Source of the DNA: Uranotaenia lowii
Lineage: Eukaryota; Arthropoda; Insecta; Diptera; Culicidae
Length of the DNA: 64,000 nucleotides
Assembly (NCBI RefSeq): GCF_029784155.1
Contig: NC_073693.1
Span: 25,642,002 to 25,706,001, forward strand
Reading direction: 5' to 3'
Shown piece after piece: positions 1 through 12,751 of the stretch. Under the pieces are notes generated by a model. It did not search any database and was not told the DNA's origin. It worked only from the letters and a program-made list of their open reading frames with translations. A program made the position numbers and the translations under genes. Each line of letters starts with the position of its first letter. The stretch's first letter is position 1.

Positions 1-475
1 TCAAAAAGAAAAAAAAAACGATTTATTTCATTAAACAAATTTGCAGAAGCTTGCAAACGATTTAGATTTTGATTTTAAAAATATCTTAAATTCAAATTGG
101 TTTGAAACTTTAAAAATATGTGAAAACTCCCGTATTTTAAACAATGGGAAAAATTAACAAAAAGAAGACTTCTATACACTTTTCTTGCAGCAGTCAAAAG
201 AGTTTGCGAAAGAAACAATTGATTTGAAACCTTTATCATGGAATTTTTAATAAAATTTTAAAGTCTATTTAATAAGAAAAGGTACAGAAATTTGTTTTAT
301 GGTTTTGCCCATTTAATAAAAATTATTAATACAGAAAACAAAATCGCATTTGTGTTCGGGTCGCCAAAATTTCTCAAAATCACCTTTAAAATTATCTGCT
401 CCTCGAAAAATTTTGAATTTTGTGCAATTTATCAAAATCCTTTTGTCATTTTTTCCGTTCTTGACAATTTTGTCA
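1..475. other. AT-rich unique DNA, no gene seen
   Basis: A/T-rich sequence with short poly-A and poly-T runs leading into the first satellite array. I see no exon, RNA gene or mobile element. The open frame starting near 292 only becomes long because it runs into the satellite. Confidence 0.6.
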
Positions 476-3400
476 TTTTTTGTCTTTTTTGTCATTTTTG
501 TCATTTTTGTCATTTTTGTCATTTTTGTCATTTTTGTCATTTTTGTCATTTTTGTCATTTTTGTCATTTTTGTCATTTTTGTCATTTTTGTCATTTTTGT
601 CATTTTTGTCATTTTTGTCATTTTTGTCATTTTTTGTCATTTTTGTCATTTTTGTCATTTTTGTCATTTTTGTCATTTTTGTCATTTTTGTCATTTTTGT
701 CATTTTTGTCATTTTTGTCATTTTTGTCATTTTTGTCATTTTTGTCATTTTTGTCATTTTTGTCATTTTTGTCATTTTTGTCATTTTTGTCATTTTTGTC
801 ATTTTTGTCATTTTTGTCATTTTTGTCATTTTTGTCATTTTTGTCATTTTTGTCATTTTTGTCATTTTTGTCATTTTTGTCATTTTTGTCATTTTTGTCA
901 TTTTTGTCATTTTTGTCATTTTTGTAATTTTTGTCATTTTTGTCATTTTTGTCATTTTTGTCATTTTTGTCATTTTTGTCATTTTTGTCATTTTTGTCAT
1001 TTTTGTCATTTTTTGTCATTTTTGTCATTTTTGTCATTTTTGTCATTTTTGTCATTTTTGTCATTTTTGTCATTTTTGTCATTTTTGTCATTTTTGTCAT
1101 TTTTGTCATTTTTGTCATTTTTGTCATTTTTGTCATTTTTGTCATTTTTGTCATTTTTGTCATTTTTGTCATTTTTGTCATTTTTGTCATTTTTGTCATT
1201 TGTGTCATTTTTGCCATTTTTGCCATTTTTGCCATTTTTGTCATTTTTGTCATTTTTGTCATTTTTGTCATTTTTGTCATTTTTGTCATTTTTGTCATTC
1301 TTGTCATTTTTGTCATTTTTGTCATTTTTGTCATTTTTGTCATTTTTGTCATTTTTGTCATTTTTGTCATTTTTGTCATTTTTGTCATTTTTGTCATTTT
1401 TGTCATTTTTGTCATTTTTGTCATTTTTGTCATTTTTGTCATTTTTGGCATTTTTGTCAATTTTGTCATTTTTGTCATTTTTGTCATTTTTGTCATTTTT
1501 GTAATTTTTGTCATTTTTGTCATTTTTGTCATTTTTGTCATTTTTGTCATTTTTGTCATTTTTGTCATTTTTGTCATTTTTGTCATTTTTGTCATTTTTG
1601 TCATTTTTGTCATTTTTGTCATTTTTGTCATTTTTGTCATTTTTGTCATTTTTGTCATTTTTGTCATTTTTGTCATTTTTGTCATTTTTGTCATTTTTGT
1701 CATTTTTGTCATTTTTGTCATTTTTGTCATTTTTGTCATTTTTGTCATTTTTGTCATTTTTGTCATTTTTGTAATTTTTGAAATTTTTGTAATTTTAGTA
1801 ATTTTTTGTAATTTTTGTAGTTTTTGTCATTTTTGTAATTTTGGTAATTTTTGTCATTTTTGTAATTTTTGTAATTTTTGTTATTTTTGTAATTTTTGTC
1901 ATTTTTGTAATTTTTGTCATTTTTGTAATTTTAGTAATTTTTGTAATTTTTGCAATTTTCGTCATTTTTGTAATTTTGGTAATTTTTGTCATTTTTGTCA
2001 TTTTTGTCATTTTTGTCATTTTTGTCATTTTTGTCATTTTTGTCATTTTTGTCATTTTTGTCATTTTTGTCATTTTTGTAATTTTTGTCATTTTTGTCAT
2101 TTTTGTCATTTTTGTCATTTTTGTCATTTTTGTCATTTTTGTCATTTTTGTCATTTTTGTCATTTTTGTCATTTTTGTCATTTTTGTCATTTTTGCCATT
2201 TTTGTCATTTTTGTCATTTTTGTAATTTTTTTCATTTTCGTCATTTTTGTCATTTTTGTCATTTTTGTCATTTTTGTCATTTTTGTCATTTTTGTCATTT
2301 TTGTCATTTTTGTCATTTTTGTCATTTTTGTCATTTTTGTCATTTTTGTCATTTTTGTCATTTTTGTCATTTTTGTCATTTTTGTCATTTTTGTCATTTT
2401 TGTCATTTTTGTCATTTTTGTCATTTTTGTCATTTTTGTCATTTTTGTCATTTTTGTCATTTTTGTCATTTTTGTCATTTTTGTCATTTTTGTCATTTTT
2501 GTCATTTTTGTCATTTTTGTCATTTTTGTCATTTTTGTCATTTTTGTCATTTTTGTCATTTTTGTCATTTTTGTCATTTTTGTCATTTTTGTCATTTTTG
2601 TCATTTTTGTCATTTTTGTCATTTTTGTCATTTTTGTCATTTTTGTCATTTTTGTCATTTTTGTCATTTTTGTCATTTTTGTCATTTTTGTCATTTTTGT
2701 CATTTTTGTCATTTTTGTCATTTTTGTCATTTTTGTCATTTTTGTCATTTTTGTCATTTTTGTCATTTTTGTCATTTTTGTCATTTTTGTCATTTTTGTC
2801 ATTTTTGTCATTTTTGTCATTTTTGTCATTTTTGTCATTTTTGTCATTTTTGTCATTTTTGTCATTTTTGTCATTTTTGTCATTTTTGTCATTTTTGTCA
2901 TTTTTGTCATTTTTGTCATTTTTGTCATTTTTGTCATTTTTGTCATTTTTGTCATTTTTGTCATTTTTGTCATTTTTGTCATTTTTGTCATTTTTGTCAT
3001 TTTTGTCATTTTTGTCATTTTTGTCATTTTTGTCATTTTTGTCATTTTTGTCATTTTTGTCATTTTTGTCATTTTTGTCATTTTTGTCATTTTTGTCATT
3101 TTTGTCATTTTTGTCATTTTTGTCATTTTTGTCATTTTTGTCATTTTTGTCATTTTTGTCATTTTTGTCATTTTTGTCATTTTTGTCATTTTTGTCATTT
3201 TTGTCATTTTTGTCATTTTTGTCATTTTTGTCATTTTTGTCATTTTTGTCATTTTTGTCATTTTTGTCATTTTTGTCATTTTTGTCATTTTTGTCATTTT
3301 TGTCATTTTTGTCATTTTTGTCATTTTTGTCATTTTTGTCATTTTTGTCATTTTTGTCATTTTTGTCATTTTTGTCATTTTTGTCATTTTTGTCATTTTT

Positions 3401-3556
3401 GTCATTTTTGTCATTTTTGTCATTTTTGTCATTTTTGTCATTTTTGTCATTTTTGTCATTTTTGTCATTTTTGTCATTTTTGTCATTTTTGTCATTTTTG
3501 TCATTTTTGTCATTTTTGTCATTTTTGTCATTTTTGTCATTTTTGTCATTTTTGTC
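476..3556 (+). repeat. 9-bp satellite array A1, unit TTTTTGTCA
   Basis: About 340 tandem copies of TTTTTGTCA (TGACAAAAA on the other strand). Ten-base units near 627 and 1013 shift the phase. Three adjacent TTTTTGCCA units lie near 1210-1236. A diverged band at about 1774-1990 is rich in TTTTTGTAA. From about 2245 to 3556 the array is essentially perfect, roughly 145 identical units. Because nine is a multiple of three and the common unit lacks a stop in several frames, long open frames arise on both strands; these are not genes. The array ends abruptly in unique sequence at 3557. Confidence 0.98.
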
Positions 3557-5260
3557 AGCTAACTTGGGCACCAAGTCGAATATTTTTTGAGCATTTTGTG
3601 GACATGTTTTCCGAAGCATATAGGATCTTTGGATTTTTTTTTCTTAGACTTTAAACAACGGAGAACTGAAGCATTGAGGCTGAATATTCTCTGAGTAAGG
3701 AGGTTCAACCGAGAATTGTCAAATTGACACTTAATGTCTGAGTTTGAGGTTTTTTTTCCTGGAATTTCAGGGTGCATCCATTAAAAAATAAATAATGCAA
3801 AATCAAAGATTCCTTGAATCCATTGAGGGTTCTCGAAGAACTTTTTTATATTTGGATACACCCGAACAAACATACAAGATGTCAAACTTCCAATAGTGTC
3901 ATATTAACACTCAAGATCGGATTAGGTTTAAATACCAAGAAATGTGTTTGATTTGCAGGCTTCGCTGGTTTGAAAAAGATCGTTTAAACTTTGTTTTTTT
4001 TTAACTTTTTTATCTTTATATTTTTCATAAAACTTGAAAAAACCAAGTACATTTCCTACTTAAAATGTTTAAATCAAATATTAAACACGTGAGCACAATT
4101 TCCCGCAAACGGTCTCGAACCCACATCAACCGAAGTTCAGACCAGAACCAGGATCCTGAATATTTGAACAGAAATCTTTTTTCCATCACCGTTTAGAACA
4201 TGCCGCCCGGTATTTCGGGTGGTTTTGCTCGTCTTCTCTGTATCAGCAACCGCTCCAGTTGTATTTGCGGTAGTCTCATTAAATTGGCAAAAGGCTTAAC
4301 AAGCAGCAGCAGTAGGAAAGCAAGGAAGGAATGTCGTTTGACAATTTTTCTTTTTCTGAACCGGCGGCGTCTTTTTGCTTCTATGTAGAGAGAAAGCAAC
4401 CAGCAGCATTTGAAAATTGAATTTTGGCAGATATCACCCGCACTCTCGCAATTACAGACCACTCACTTCTTCTGATGATGGTTTTGAGAGTCGGGAAAAA
4501 AGATGTTCTGGCACACCGACAAACCGTTTCGTTGTGGTAACAGCATTCCGGTGAAATCCAATATGTGCACGTTTTCCGGAAGAGTTGAGGCGTCTTTGCG
4601 CTGGACCCGTTGCTTCGGTTTCCTCCCAAACTGTATGTAGAAACCGGATAATAGGATAAAAATCTGCCCAAATTGCAACCACTTTGTATACACAATAAAG
4701 GTGGAAACGTGGCGTACTCCAAACCTTAGTAGGAAACCGGCTGAACTCTGTAGCATCGCAAAATCTTATGAAGAAGCGATGCGATTTCGAGTAATTGAGT
4801 CTTTGCCAGTAACATTTGTACCGACCGACCAACCGAGAGACCGGGATTCCGGATTCATTCTCCGGAAGCTGAAAATCCAATACTTTTTTACCCCCGGGAA
4901 GACATCCCCCCTTACCCTACATTCCGAGGCATTGGCATTGGCAGATTAAGTCAAGGTATCCGGGAGCAGCAGCCAGGTTCTAAATAATAGAAATGCTACA
5001 CTTACAGTCCCATGAAGTGGCAGCGTGGAGACGTGGCAAATTCTCCGGTGGGGAATCGCTCCGGAATTGGCACGCTTCGAACACAGTGGATAGCAGCGAT
5101 GCCGGGGCGTGGCGCGTCAGATGCCCATGAATGAATAAATTTCAATGATGTTTCGTACCGGAGCTTACTCTCTGTCTTCTCAGACTCGGTTTTATCATCG
5201 GAGGTGTCGTTAGCCCTGTCTGGGCGGTGGCACCGTGCGGTGAGTGCGGTGAAACTACAA
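3557..5260. other. unique, moderately GC-rich island
   Basis: Non-repetitive sequence with higher GC than its surroundings. Short frames are present on both strands (for example about 4381-4880, minus), but none has recognisable domains. One GWRAGGGGGGATGW word occurs at 4902-4915 on the minus strand. Function unknown; it may be regulatory DNA inside a large intron. Confidence 0.5.
4902..4915 (-). promoter_or_regulatory. G6 motif, GTAAGGGGGGATGT
   Basis: Minus-strand match to the dispersed consensus GWRAGGGGGGATGW. It lies in a unique island. The regulatory role is inferred only from recurrence. Confidence 0.5.
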
Positions 5261-6421
5261 ATTGAAAATTTTTGGAAAAATGTGATGTAGCAGTTCCTAA
5301 AGTGTAAAATAGTTAATCCAAATTGAAATGTTTTTAGTTAGATAGAGTAGTTTTGAAAATTTGTATGTTGAAGTCAGATACTCGCCATAGAAGAATTTAA
5401 AGTGAGTCTTTGATTGACACAATTCTTGCAAATTATTTGTTTTCAGACGCGTTGAAAATCCCTTTAACATCACTATGATTCGAAAATAGAAGAGACAACC
5501 TCAAAAATTCTACTTTTTATAATAACTTTAAGGTACTCACTTTTATGGTAGGAAAACTCTCAAACAAATTCAACTTAAAATAAGACATAACTCGAAAATT
5601 ATATTCAGTTGATTTTTATAAAAACAGGTTCAGAAGCGTGATCTGACAAAAAAGTTGGTATATTTTGCAGAATGACTACTATCACATTTGAAAAAATTAT
5701 ACAGACTTTCATAAAAAACGACAGGATTTGAACCATTTTCATGTCATTTTTATGGAATTTTGTTAACATGATGGTTTATAATGGCGCATTGATTAATTTT
5801 ATTGAGTGGTAATTCTCTCTTTTTTACGGTAGGACCCCACATAAAATCAGTGTAAATTTTGCCAAAACTTGAACAATTAGATGCGACTTTCGTAGAAAAT
5901 CAAGTTTTTGATATTAAAGAAAATTTCTTGTACTATCTTAATTAACACGGCCACTGATATCTTAAAAAGGGTGGTGCAACTGGACGACTTGTTGTATAGA
6001 TAAATAAGGCCGGAAAAAATTCCAAATCCTTCTTTTGGGAAGAGGATAGGTAGGAGATAATAAAAAATAATGCAAAAAAACAAAAAAATTGGAAAAATTT
6101 CACGAATGCTTGTATGCAACAAAATTGCTTACTATATCATTGCACAAAACCTATTAATCAAGTCATTTTTTTATATATAAAAAATTCAACAAAATCACGA
6201 ATACAAAAGGTGATAAAATCCTATCGTCCACAATTTGATGAATTTTTTCCTAAATTCCATAAACTTTTTCAAACTATATTTATACCCCTTTCCGACGATT
6301 TTTTGGAAATTTTGATGGTGTGGGGGGGAGGGATGGTGACAAAAGTAGAAATTAATATTTGTTTAGGAAAAATTTATCATAAATTTCATCACAAAGTTCA
6401 TACATGAAGGTTGTAACATAA
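5261..6421. other. AT-rich unique DNA, no gene seen
   Basis: AT-rich sequence with many stops in all frames. A purine run of seven G near 6321 resembles the G6 word superficially but lacks the ATGW end in register. No gene or repeat family recognised. Confidence 0.5.
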
Positions 6422-6885
6422 GGTTGCAAGATTTTTTTCAGTACACTTACGGGCTATTTTATCTAAAAATCTGGAAAAGTTACGGACGGCAATTGATTTC
6501 GAAATGTTCGTTCAAGAATCCTGCAAGTATCCGGATAAATTGGTCAAAACGATGAATTAAGTCAACAAAGATCAAGAAAAAATCCAGACAATTTTTTTCA
6601 TCAGAACTGTTCAGTAGATTTTAAGTACTATTTCAGGCTTCCAATAAACGTTGCATGATTGATTCAAAAAACTTGCTAAAAAGATTTGTTTTGGACGCAT
6701 AAATAAATAAAAAAAAATCGTGACACAATTTATTTTCGTTTGATTTTGCAAATCAAGTGAATAAATCCTGGTGAAATCTGGGTATAATTTCAATGAGTTC
6801 CAAGCAACCAGGCTGGCCAGACTTCTTCAAAACATTTAATTCAATATCCGGACAAACCCGGAAAAAAACCGGGCAATATGGCAAG
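6422..6885 (+). mobile_element. MITE-like element, family 1, copy 1
   Basis: Non-autonomous inverted-repeat element of about 465 bp. It opens with GGTTGCAAGATTTTTTTCAG and closes with GGGCAATATGGCAAGC. The same ends, in the better copies TTGCCAGATT and AATCTGGCAA, recur at 35348-35826, 52086-52489 and 52656-53138. The interior carries repeated CCGGATAAA and CCGGGCAA words. There is no coding capacity and I could not define a target-site duplication. The superfamily is not determined. Confidence 0.75.
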
Positions 6886-7289
6886 CTGTAGCATTATCAA
6901 ATGAAATGCGATTGACTACAAATATTAGTTTTCGAAATTTGAGTGGTCAATTATGGTTCGAATTATATTTCAAGTAGGTATAAATCAACATATGAAACAT
7001 TACAACTCGACCATTTAAACTGATTTTAACAAAAATGCCGACTAAAAAGATGGTTTAAATAAAATTTAAAGAGCTTTTTTGGTAAATGGGAACTGGAAGT
7101 GATTTCACAGAAAATTTATATAAATTTCAACAAAGCTTTCATAATGATGAAATATATTTAATCAACTTTGATACATCAACATTTCAAAACTATAGAGATC
7201 TGGCTAGCCGTTTGTCTTTAATAGGCTCAGACGTATTAAGACCAAGAGAGCTGAAATTTGTACTCATCAGTTCTCATCAGGACCATGAA
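6886..7289. other. AT-rich unique DNA, no gene seen
   Basis: A/T-rich spacer between the MITE and the 142-bp tandem array. A 69-codon frame at 7086-7295 has no recognisable features and I do not call it. Confidence 0.45.
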
Positions 7290-8950
7290 GGATGAAATTT
7301 TTATTTTTCAGATTTTCGGATGACTCTTTTGAAGGGGGTCGTCAATATAAACAAATTTTTTTTAGCAATTTTGTCGTTATTATAAGTTGTATTGAGATGA
7401 AAACTTGCACAACGGGGTTTTGAAGGACAGGCAATTGATTTCAGGTATCAAATTTTTTGTAAGGGATCGGCAAAAGGGATCGTCCAAATTAATTGTCTTT
7501 GCGATTTTGGCGTTATTTTGAATTGGATTGGAATGAAAATTGGCTCACAAGGGTTTTCAGAGAAGGGCAAACGATTTCACTATTCGCTGTTTTAGCGATA
7601 TCGGCTATGTTATTCACGAAATTGAAATGCAAATAAGTACACAGAAGTTTCAAAGAACGGACAATTGATTTTTGGTATCAAATTTTGTGTAAGAGGCCGG
7701 CAAAATGGAGTCGTCCATACAACACCCACACTGTTTAAGTGATATTGATGTGATTGTACATGGGATTGAGATGAAAATTTGAACACGGGAGTTTGAAAAA
7801 ACGGGCAATCGATTCCAGGCATCAAATGTTGTGAAAGGGTCGTCCAAATTATTTGTTAACTGTTTGACGATATTAACATTATTGTACACCAGTTTAAATG
7901 AAAATTGGCTCACGAAAGTTTCCAGGAGCAGACAATTGATTTCAAATATCAAATTTTGAGTAAGAAGCTGGCAAAAAGGGTCGTTCATACTTCACAAATA
8001 CTGACTTTGTGGAATTGACGTTATTCTACTTTGGATTGATATGAAAATTTGCACACAGGAGTATTCAAGGAAGGGTAATCGATTTCAAGAATAAAATTAA
8101 ATTTGGAGGGTCGAAGAAAAGGGTCGTCCATATAACCTGTTACTCGTTTTTGTGATATTGACGTGATTGTCAATTGAATTGTGATAAAAATTTGCGGATG
8201 AAGGGAAACTAATTTAAGTTGTACAATTTTGAGTGAGGGACTGGCAAAAAAGGTCGTCTTTATTAATTGCTAACTATTTTTGCGATATTGTCGTGATTAT
8301 GCATCAGATTAGAATGAAATTTGGAACACGGGAGTTTGGAGGGATAATCAATTGATCTCAACTGTCAAATTCTGGAATATTAATCGGCAAAAGGGGTCGT
8401 CAATATTTATGATTTACTGTTTTTGGGATATTGTTGTTATTTTGCATTAGTTTCAATGCTGGAGTTTTGAGAGCTGAAAAATTCATTTCAGATGTCTTCT
8501 TTTGGATCGGAAATCAGAAAAAGGAGCCGTCCATATACATTGTTCAATATTTTTACTATATTTACGTTATTTTGCATCGGATCGACCCGAAAATTGCAAA
8601 AGAGAGATTTACAGAACAATTAATCTTTTCCTGATTTCCAACTTTCTATATGGTAGAAATTAGGGGTCGTCCATTTTATCTGTTCAATAATTTTGCAAAA
8701 ATTGATTTATTGTACATGGGATTGAGAGAAATATTCACACAAGGGAGTTTTGCAAAACGGACAAACGACTGTTGGTTTGAAATATTCTATCAGAAGATAA
8801 AAAAGAGGTCGCTCATAATCACTTGTTTATACTTTTGTAATAGTTGTCTTTGTATCGTATCGAGAATAAAATTCATACATGCAATTTTTGCAGGACAGGC
8901 AACCTTTTTCGAATTCGGTATCCAACGACAGAAAATGGTATCGTTCTTTT
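7290..8950 (+). repeat. diverged ~142-bp tandem array
   Basis: About 11 to 12 diverged units. The anchor GGGGTCGTCMATATAA-like word recurs near 7327, 7471, 7700, 7838, 7979, 8121, 8251, 8395, 8521, 8665, 8808 and 8940. Spacings are mostly 126-144 bases, with one 229-base gap holding an extra partial unit. Each unit also carries an ATTGATTTCAA-type word, an AAATTTTG word and GGCAAAA before the anchor. Open frames on the minus strand simply follow the repeat. I do not recognise the satellite. Confidence 0.85.
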
Positions 8951-9226
8951 AAATTTTTAATGTTTTTGCAATAATATCGTTTTTTTTTACGTCCGAACAA
9001 GACGAAGAATGGCTCGCAATTGGTTGTTTTTTCGACTTACAATAAATTTCTTTTTTTTTTTTTAATAGAATACCTGGAAACTGATGGAATATCATGGAAT
9101 ATCCTGGAACTACAAACGAAAAACATAGAGCTCAATGTTAATCAGTTGAATTTTGTAGAAATACAAAAAAAATGGATTGTTAAAAGCCTTCGGCTCAAAA
9201 GGATGCTGAATCAAGAGCTTTTAATG
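8951..9226. other. AT-rich DNA between repeats
   Basis: AT-rich sequence with poly-T runs and a small direct repeat of ATGGAATATC near 9084-9100. An 85-codon plus-strand frame spans 9020-9277 but has no recognisable features. Confidence 0.4.
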
Positions 9227-9814
9227 TACCTGATCAGGAGAGCATATCAAAATTTCTGCTCAAACCCATCTCAATGAAATATTTCCATATTATTCAGATA
9301 TAGCTTTGATATAAAAATCTTTGTTAATGTCGTTTCGACAAAAAAAAAAATATTTTATACAAACAGTTATTTTTCTTGTCTCAATTTGCCTGCTTCAAAA
9401 GCTTTCATTTTGGCATTCTGAAGCACTCATTCCGATGCTTTAGGTATCGAGGTTCGAATCTCCTGGCTGTACCCAAACTTTTTGAGAGTTGTGCAAGTTA
9501 GAAACAATACATGAAAGTTCAAGTGCAAGGCAGGAGACAATGCAACCTTGCATACAAAAACTCGAGTCTAAAGCAAATATCGCATGCAAAAGTGTATGCA
9601 TGGCTCAAGTTTTGTATTTTTTGCTGGTCAATATCCTATCTAAGTGAGTTATAATTTTGTTATAATGCTATCAAAGTGTGATACAATTAAGTTATTCTTG
9701 TATGAACTTTTTGTTATAATTTGAGATATTTTTGAGATTTTTTTTTATATGAAAAAATTGAATATCAATATAGCTCATCTTGATATAATTATGTTTTTGT
9801 CTTCTGATCGGGTA
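9227..9814. mobile_element. MITE-like element with TA flanks
   Basis: The left end reads TACCTGATCAGGAGA. The right end, read on the other strand, is TACCCGATCAGAAGA, giving near-perfect terminal inverted repeats about 15 bases long with TA at each outer border. Length is about 588 bp. TA targets and short inverted repeats are typical of Tc1/mariner-derived MITEs; assigning this element there is an inference. The interior is AT-rich with GATATA words and contains GGTTCGAATCTCC at 9451-9463, which looks like a tRNA B-box, but no tRNA fold can be drawn. No transposase is encoded. Confidence 0.65.
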
Positions 9815-11560
9815 TGTTCATATTTTTTCCGAAAAAGGAAAACAAATATTATTTTTATTTATGTTTGATAGACAAGCAATTTCAAGTTCAATATTTTCTG
9901 GAATATTTTCAATATTCTCGTTCACCGTTTAAATACAAATTCCTCATCAGAAATTCAAATTTACTAGCAAAACGGAGTTCGTATGGAATCAGCTTAATTT
10001 TTGTTTACTAAAAAATGGAACTATTATGAAGGCGTGTATCTTTAAAAACTTTCTGCAAAAAAAAATGAGGGTAATCTATGGAAAAATACATAGAAAAAAA
10101 AATAAAAAAATTTATAAAAAATATTCATATTTTATTCTTGGTATCTCAAATCGTTATGTCACTGATCAGTTTTTATCACTTTTACTTCGTCAAATCAACA
10201 TTTCAGGTGACTGCATTGTTCTTCTTCAATTTCCGCTACTTTTTTGGCCAATCCTCCTTTTTTGACAGAAACTAGGGACAATTTGGTAGATTCAGCTGTT
10301 TCGATTTTAAAAAGACTTCATTATTTTTGTGCCAGTATAACACGTTTTCACAGAAATGTCAGCATTCAAAACCTCTTAAAAACACAGAAGAATTCATAAG
10401 TTTGAGTTAAAAATTAAATCGATCAGTTGAGATCGTAGGTTACGGAGTTATCAAGCAAAACTACCCTTTTAAGCTATTTAAAACATGAAATATCAATGCT
10501 TTCGTCATAAAAATTTTGGTTTTTTCGTTAACCGGAGCAGAACGAGCGACCTTGCCACGAGCAGAGTTAAAGCAGGATTTTTTAAGCCGTAATTTGTAAA
10601 TAATAATTTTTTTCGCAAGTTTTGTTGTCCATCGAATTTCAGCCGTCGCATTGGCTTGGCACTGACTTTTCAACATACAAGCTCTGGAACTAACAAACAT
10701 TTGTTTTTTGAAGTTTATTTAACATGATTAATTGCTGGGCAACACTTCTTGCCTCTTAGGGACAAATCAGCTGGACATTTCAGCGATCTACACTTGATTT
10801 TAAGCTCATTCATCATTTGAAATGCTGATATATGCTTTGACTTCCCTTGTGATCTTTAACCGTAGCTCTGATCATGAGCTGCACTCCACTAAACATTTGT
10901 ATCGAAGTATAAATAAGAAGGCCACGAAATGATCATAACTCAAATGTTTAGGATTTATTAATTGAACTATATTCTACAAAATTTAACACAACAATTTCGT
11001 TAATTCATAGATTCAAAATTTTTAGGATTTGGTCCCGTATTTTTGTGAGACAGGATGCCGAATTTTGATTTTTTTTGCTTTGATTTTTCGTGGACCTTAA
11101 TGTGGTGTCATAATTTTTATTTCACTAAAGAACATTTTCATTTTTAAATGGGTTTGTGCTCCATTTTCAACAAATTTTTATCGATCATGATTTTGATATG
11201 AACGTCATACAGTTTTTATTTTTTTATAAATTTTTTTCAGTCTTGAACACACAAACATGTTTTGATGTAGTAAAATCCATAGGATAGATTAAAAAAAACT
11301 GCCATTTTGAATTAAGAAAAATTATAAACCAAACCTTTTATTTTCTTAAAATTTGTTTGACTTACAAGTTTAACACATGATAGGATTTACTTGCACTTAA
11401 TCGATTTAATTTGAAAAATTTCAAGTTAGCCTTCTTCGGAAAAAATAGATACAAGAAAGCGCAAGACTTTATCATTATTGAGAAAATACAAGTGAACAGT
11501 CAAATTTCTTAGTTTATGCGATTTTTTTCGATTTGCAGCCGGCTGTTGTGAGAATCCTCG
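9815..11560. other. AT-rich unique DNA, no gene seen
   Basis: A/T-rich sequence with scattered short frames (up to about 80 codons) that lack motifs. A slightly GC-richer patch lies near 10530-10680. No repeat family recognised. Confidence 0.45.
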
Positions 11561-12261
11561 TTATAAAAAATACTTTTTTTCGGCAATGTTTTAAGCCTAG
11601 CCCCACGGTGCGCTAGTTGCCTTGCCACGCTCCATCAGCCGGGCGCAGATTTGGAACTATTGAATTAAATTTATTAAAATTTCATTCAATTTGAGCGTGA
11701 TATTTTATTGAAAGCAGCCGGCCGCTACTGCTTCACAGCAGTCGCAGCAGCTGCAATCTCTGGGAAGCGATCCAAACGGCGGCGTCTACTCTCGGCTGTG
11801 CAATATCTATGAGCCAGCTGTTTCCCGGATTGACTTCCTTCCTGTTTTTTTTTTGCGGGAGGCCTGTGACCCCGCAGCAATTGAATTTTGCGCCGGCTGT
11901 AGCCAATTTGCAAATGAACCTTTGCATAAACGAGTATCAAGAAACTCGGGGAAGCGAAACGCCTACGACGTTTTGAAACAAATTTTGTAAGTTTTCAAAC
12001 AGGGTCCACAGAGGATCTGAATAAAATTTATTCCAAATGGAAGTTCACCCTCAGGTATTGGGAATTGAAACCCGGCCTGGAACTGGCCATCTGCCAATAA
12101 TTACCGGGAATCAGAAACCGATACACGAAGCAGCACAAAATCACCGGCTGATTCCAATCCGGTAGGAGTTCCTTGGGAGTTGCCCTCCGGGTGCCGGTGT
12201 GATGGTCGATGTAATTAATGTGATAGTTAAGCATTATTGCTATTGTTGTGTCCTTTACGCA

Positions 12262-12275
12262 TCATCCCCCCATTC
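12262..12275 (-). promoter_or_regulatory. loose G6 motif, GAATGGGGGGATGA
   Basis: Keeps GGGGGGATGA but has GAAT in place of GWRA. Counted as a loose member of the dispersed family. Confidence 0.35.
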
Positions 12276-12350
12276 CAGGGACAGATAGGACGGGGTCATT
12301 CTCGGGTCATAACCAACTGGTCGTCGTCATCATCGTTATCATCTGCTGCT

Positions 12351-12370
12351 GATGACGACGACGACGACGA
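12351..12370. repeat. (GAC)n microsatellite
   Basis: Six to seven near-perfect GAC trinucleotides just after a (CTG/CAT)-rich stretch. Short and probably neutral. Confidence 0.8.
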
Positions 12371-12734
12371 TTTCTCGATAGGCCACTGGAAGCCTTCCTA
12401 TCGGCTAATGGTCAAAAGCTGGCTAGCGGCTAAAGTTTCCATTCGATGACAGGTTGATGGAGTGTTTCTTACCTCCACCATTTGTCGAATCTCGAATGAA
12501 TGTAGGTTCGTGTCTGTGCCTGAATGCGTGTCTGCCAGCCAGGTCATGAGGCCATCAGCATTCGAGCTGTCCCTCAAAGCAGAGGGAAAACCGCTGCAGA
12601 AGCAGAAAGCGCACAAAATTCAAGCCAGACGGGTTTGAAATACGAACGAACACCCCCCCTCCAGAAACAGAGACACACATCTACACACAGTTCACGCATT
12701 CTAATGGGAATCAATCTTTCATGCCCTCTAGAGC

Positions 12735-12751
12735 CAGTCAGTCAGTCAGTC
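12735..12751. repeat. (CAGT)n microsatellite
   Basis: Four tandem CAGT units in unique island sequence. Confidence 0.7.

Noticed and set aside
476..3556. CRISPR-like array
   Set aside because: Direct tandem units with no spacers, and the window is eukaryotic in character.
292..3654. Open frames up to 907 codons on both strands
   Set aside because: Pure translation of the 9-bp satellite; the period is a multiple of three and lacks stops in those frames. No coding features.
4085..4170. Minus-strand tRNA-like sequence with GGGTTCGAGACC
   Set aside because: No A-box or foldable cloverleaf; may be chance or a very old SINE remnant.
6318..6335. G6 motif near 6320
   Set aside because: Seven G followed by AGGGATGG; the GWRA start and ATGW end are not in register.
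9420..9480. tRNA gene at GGTTCGAATCTCC
   Set aside because: B-box-like word only; the T-stem does not pair well and there is no A-box or cloverleaf.
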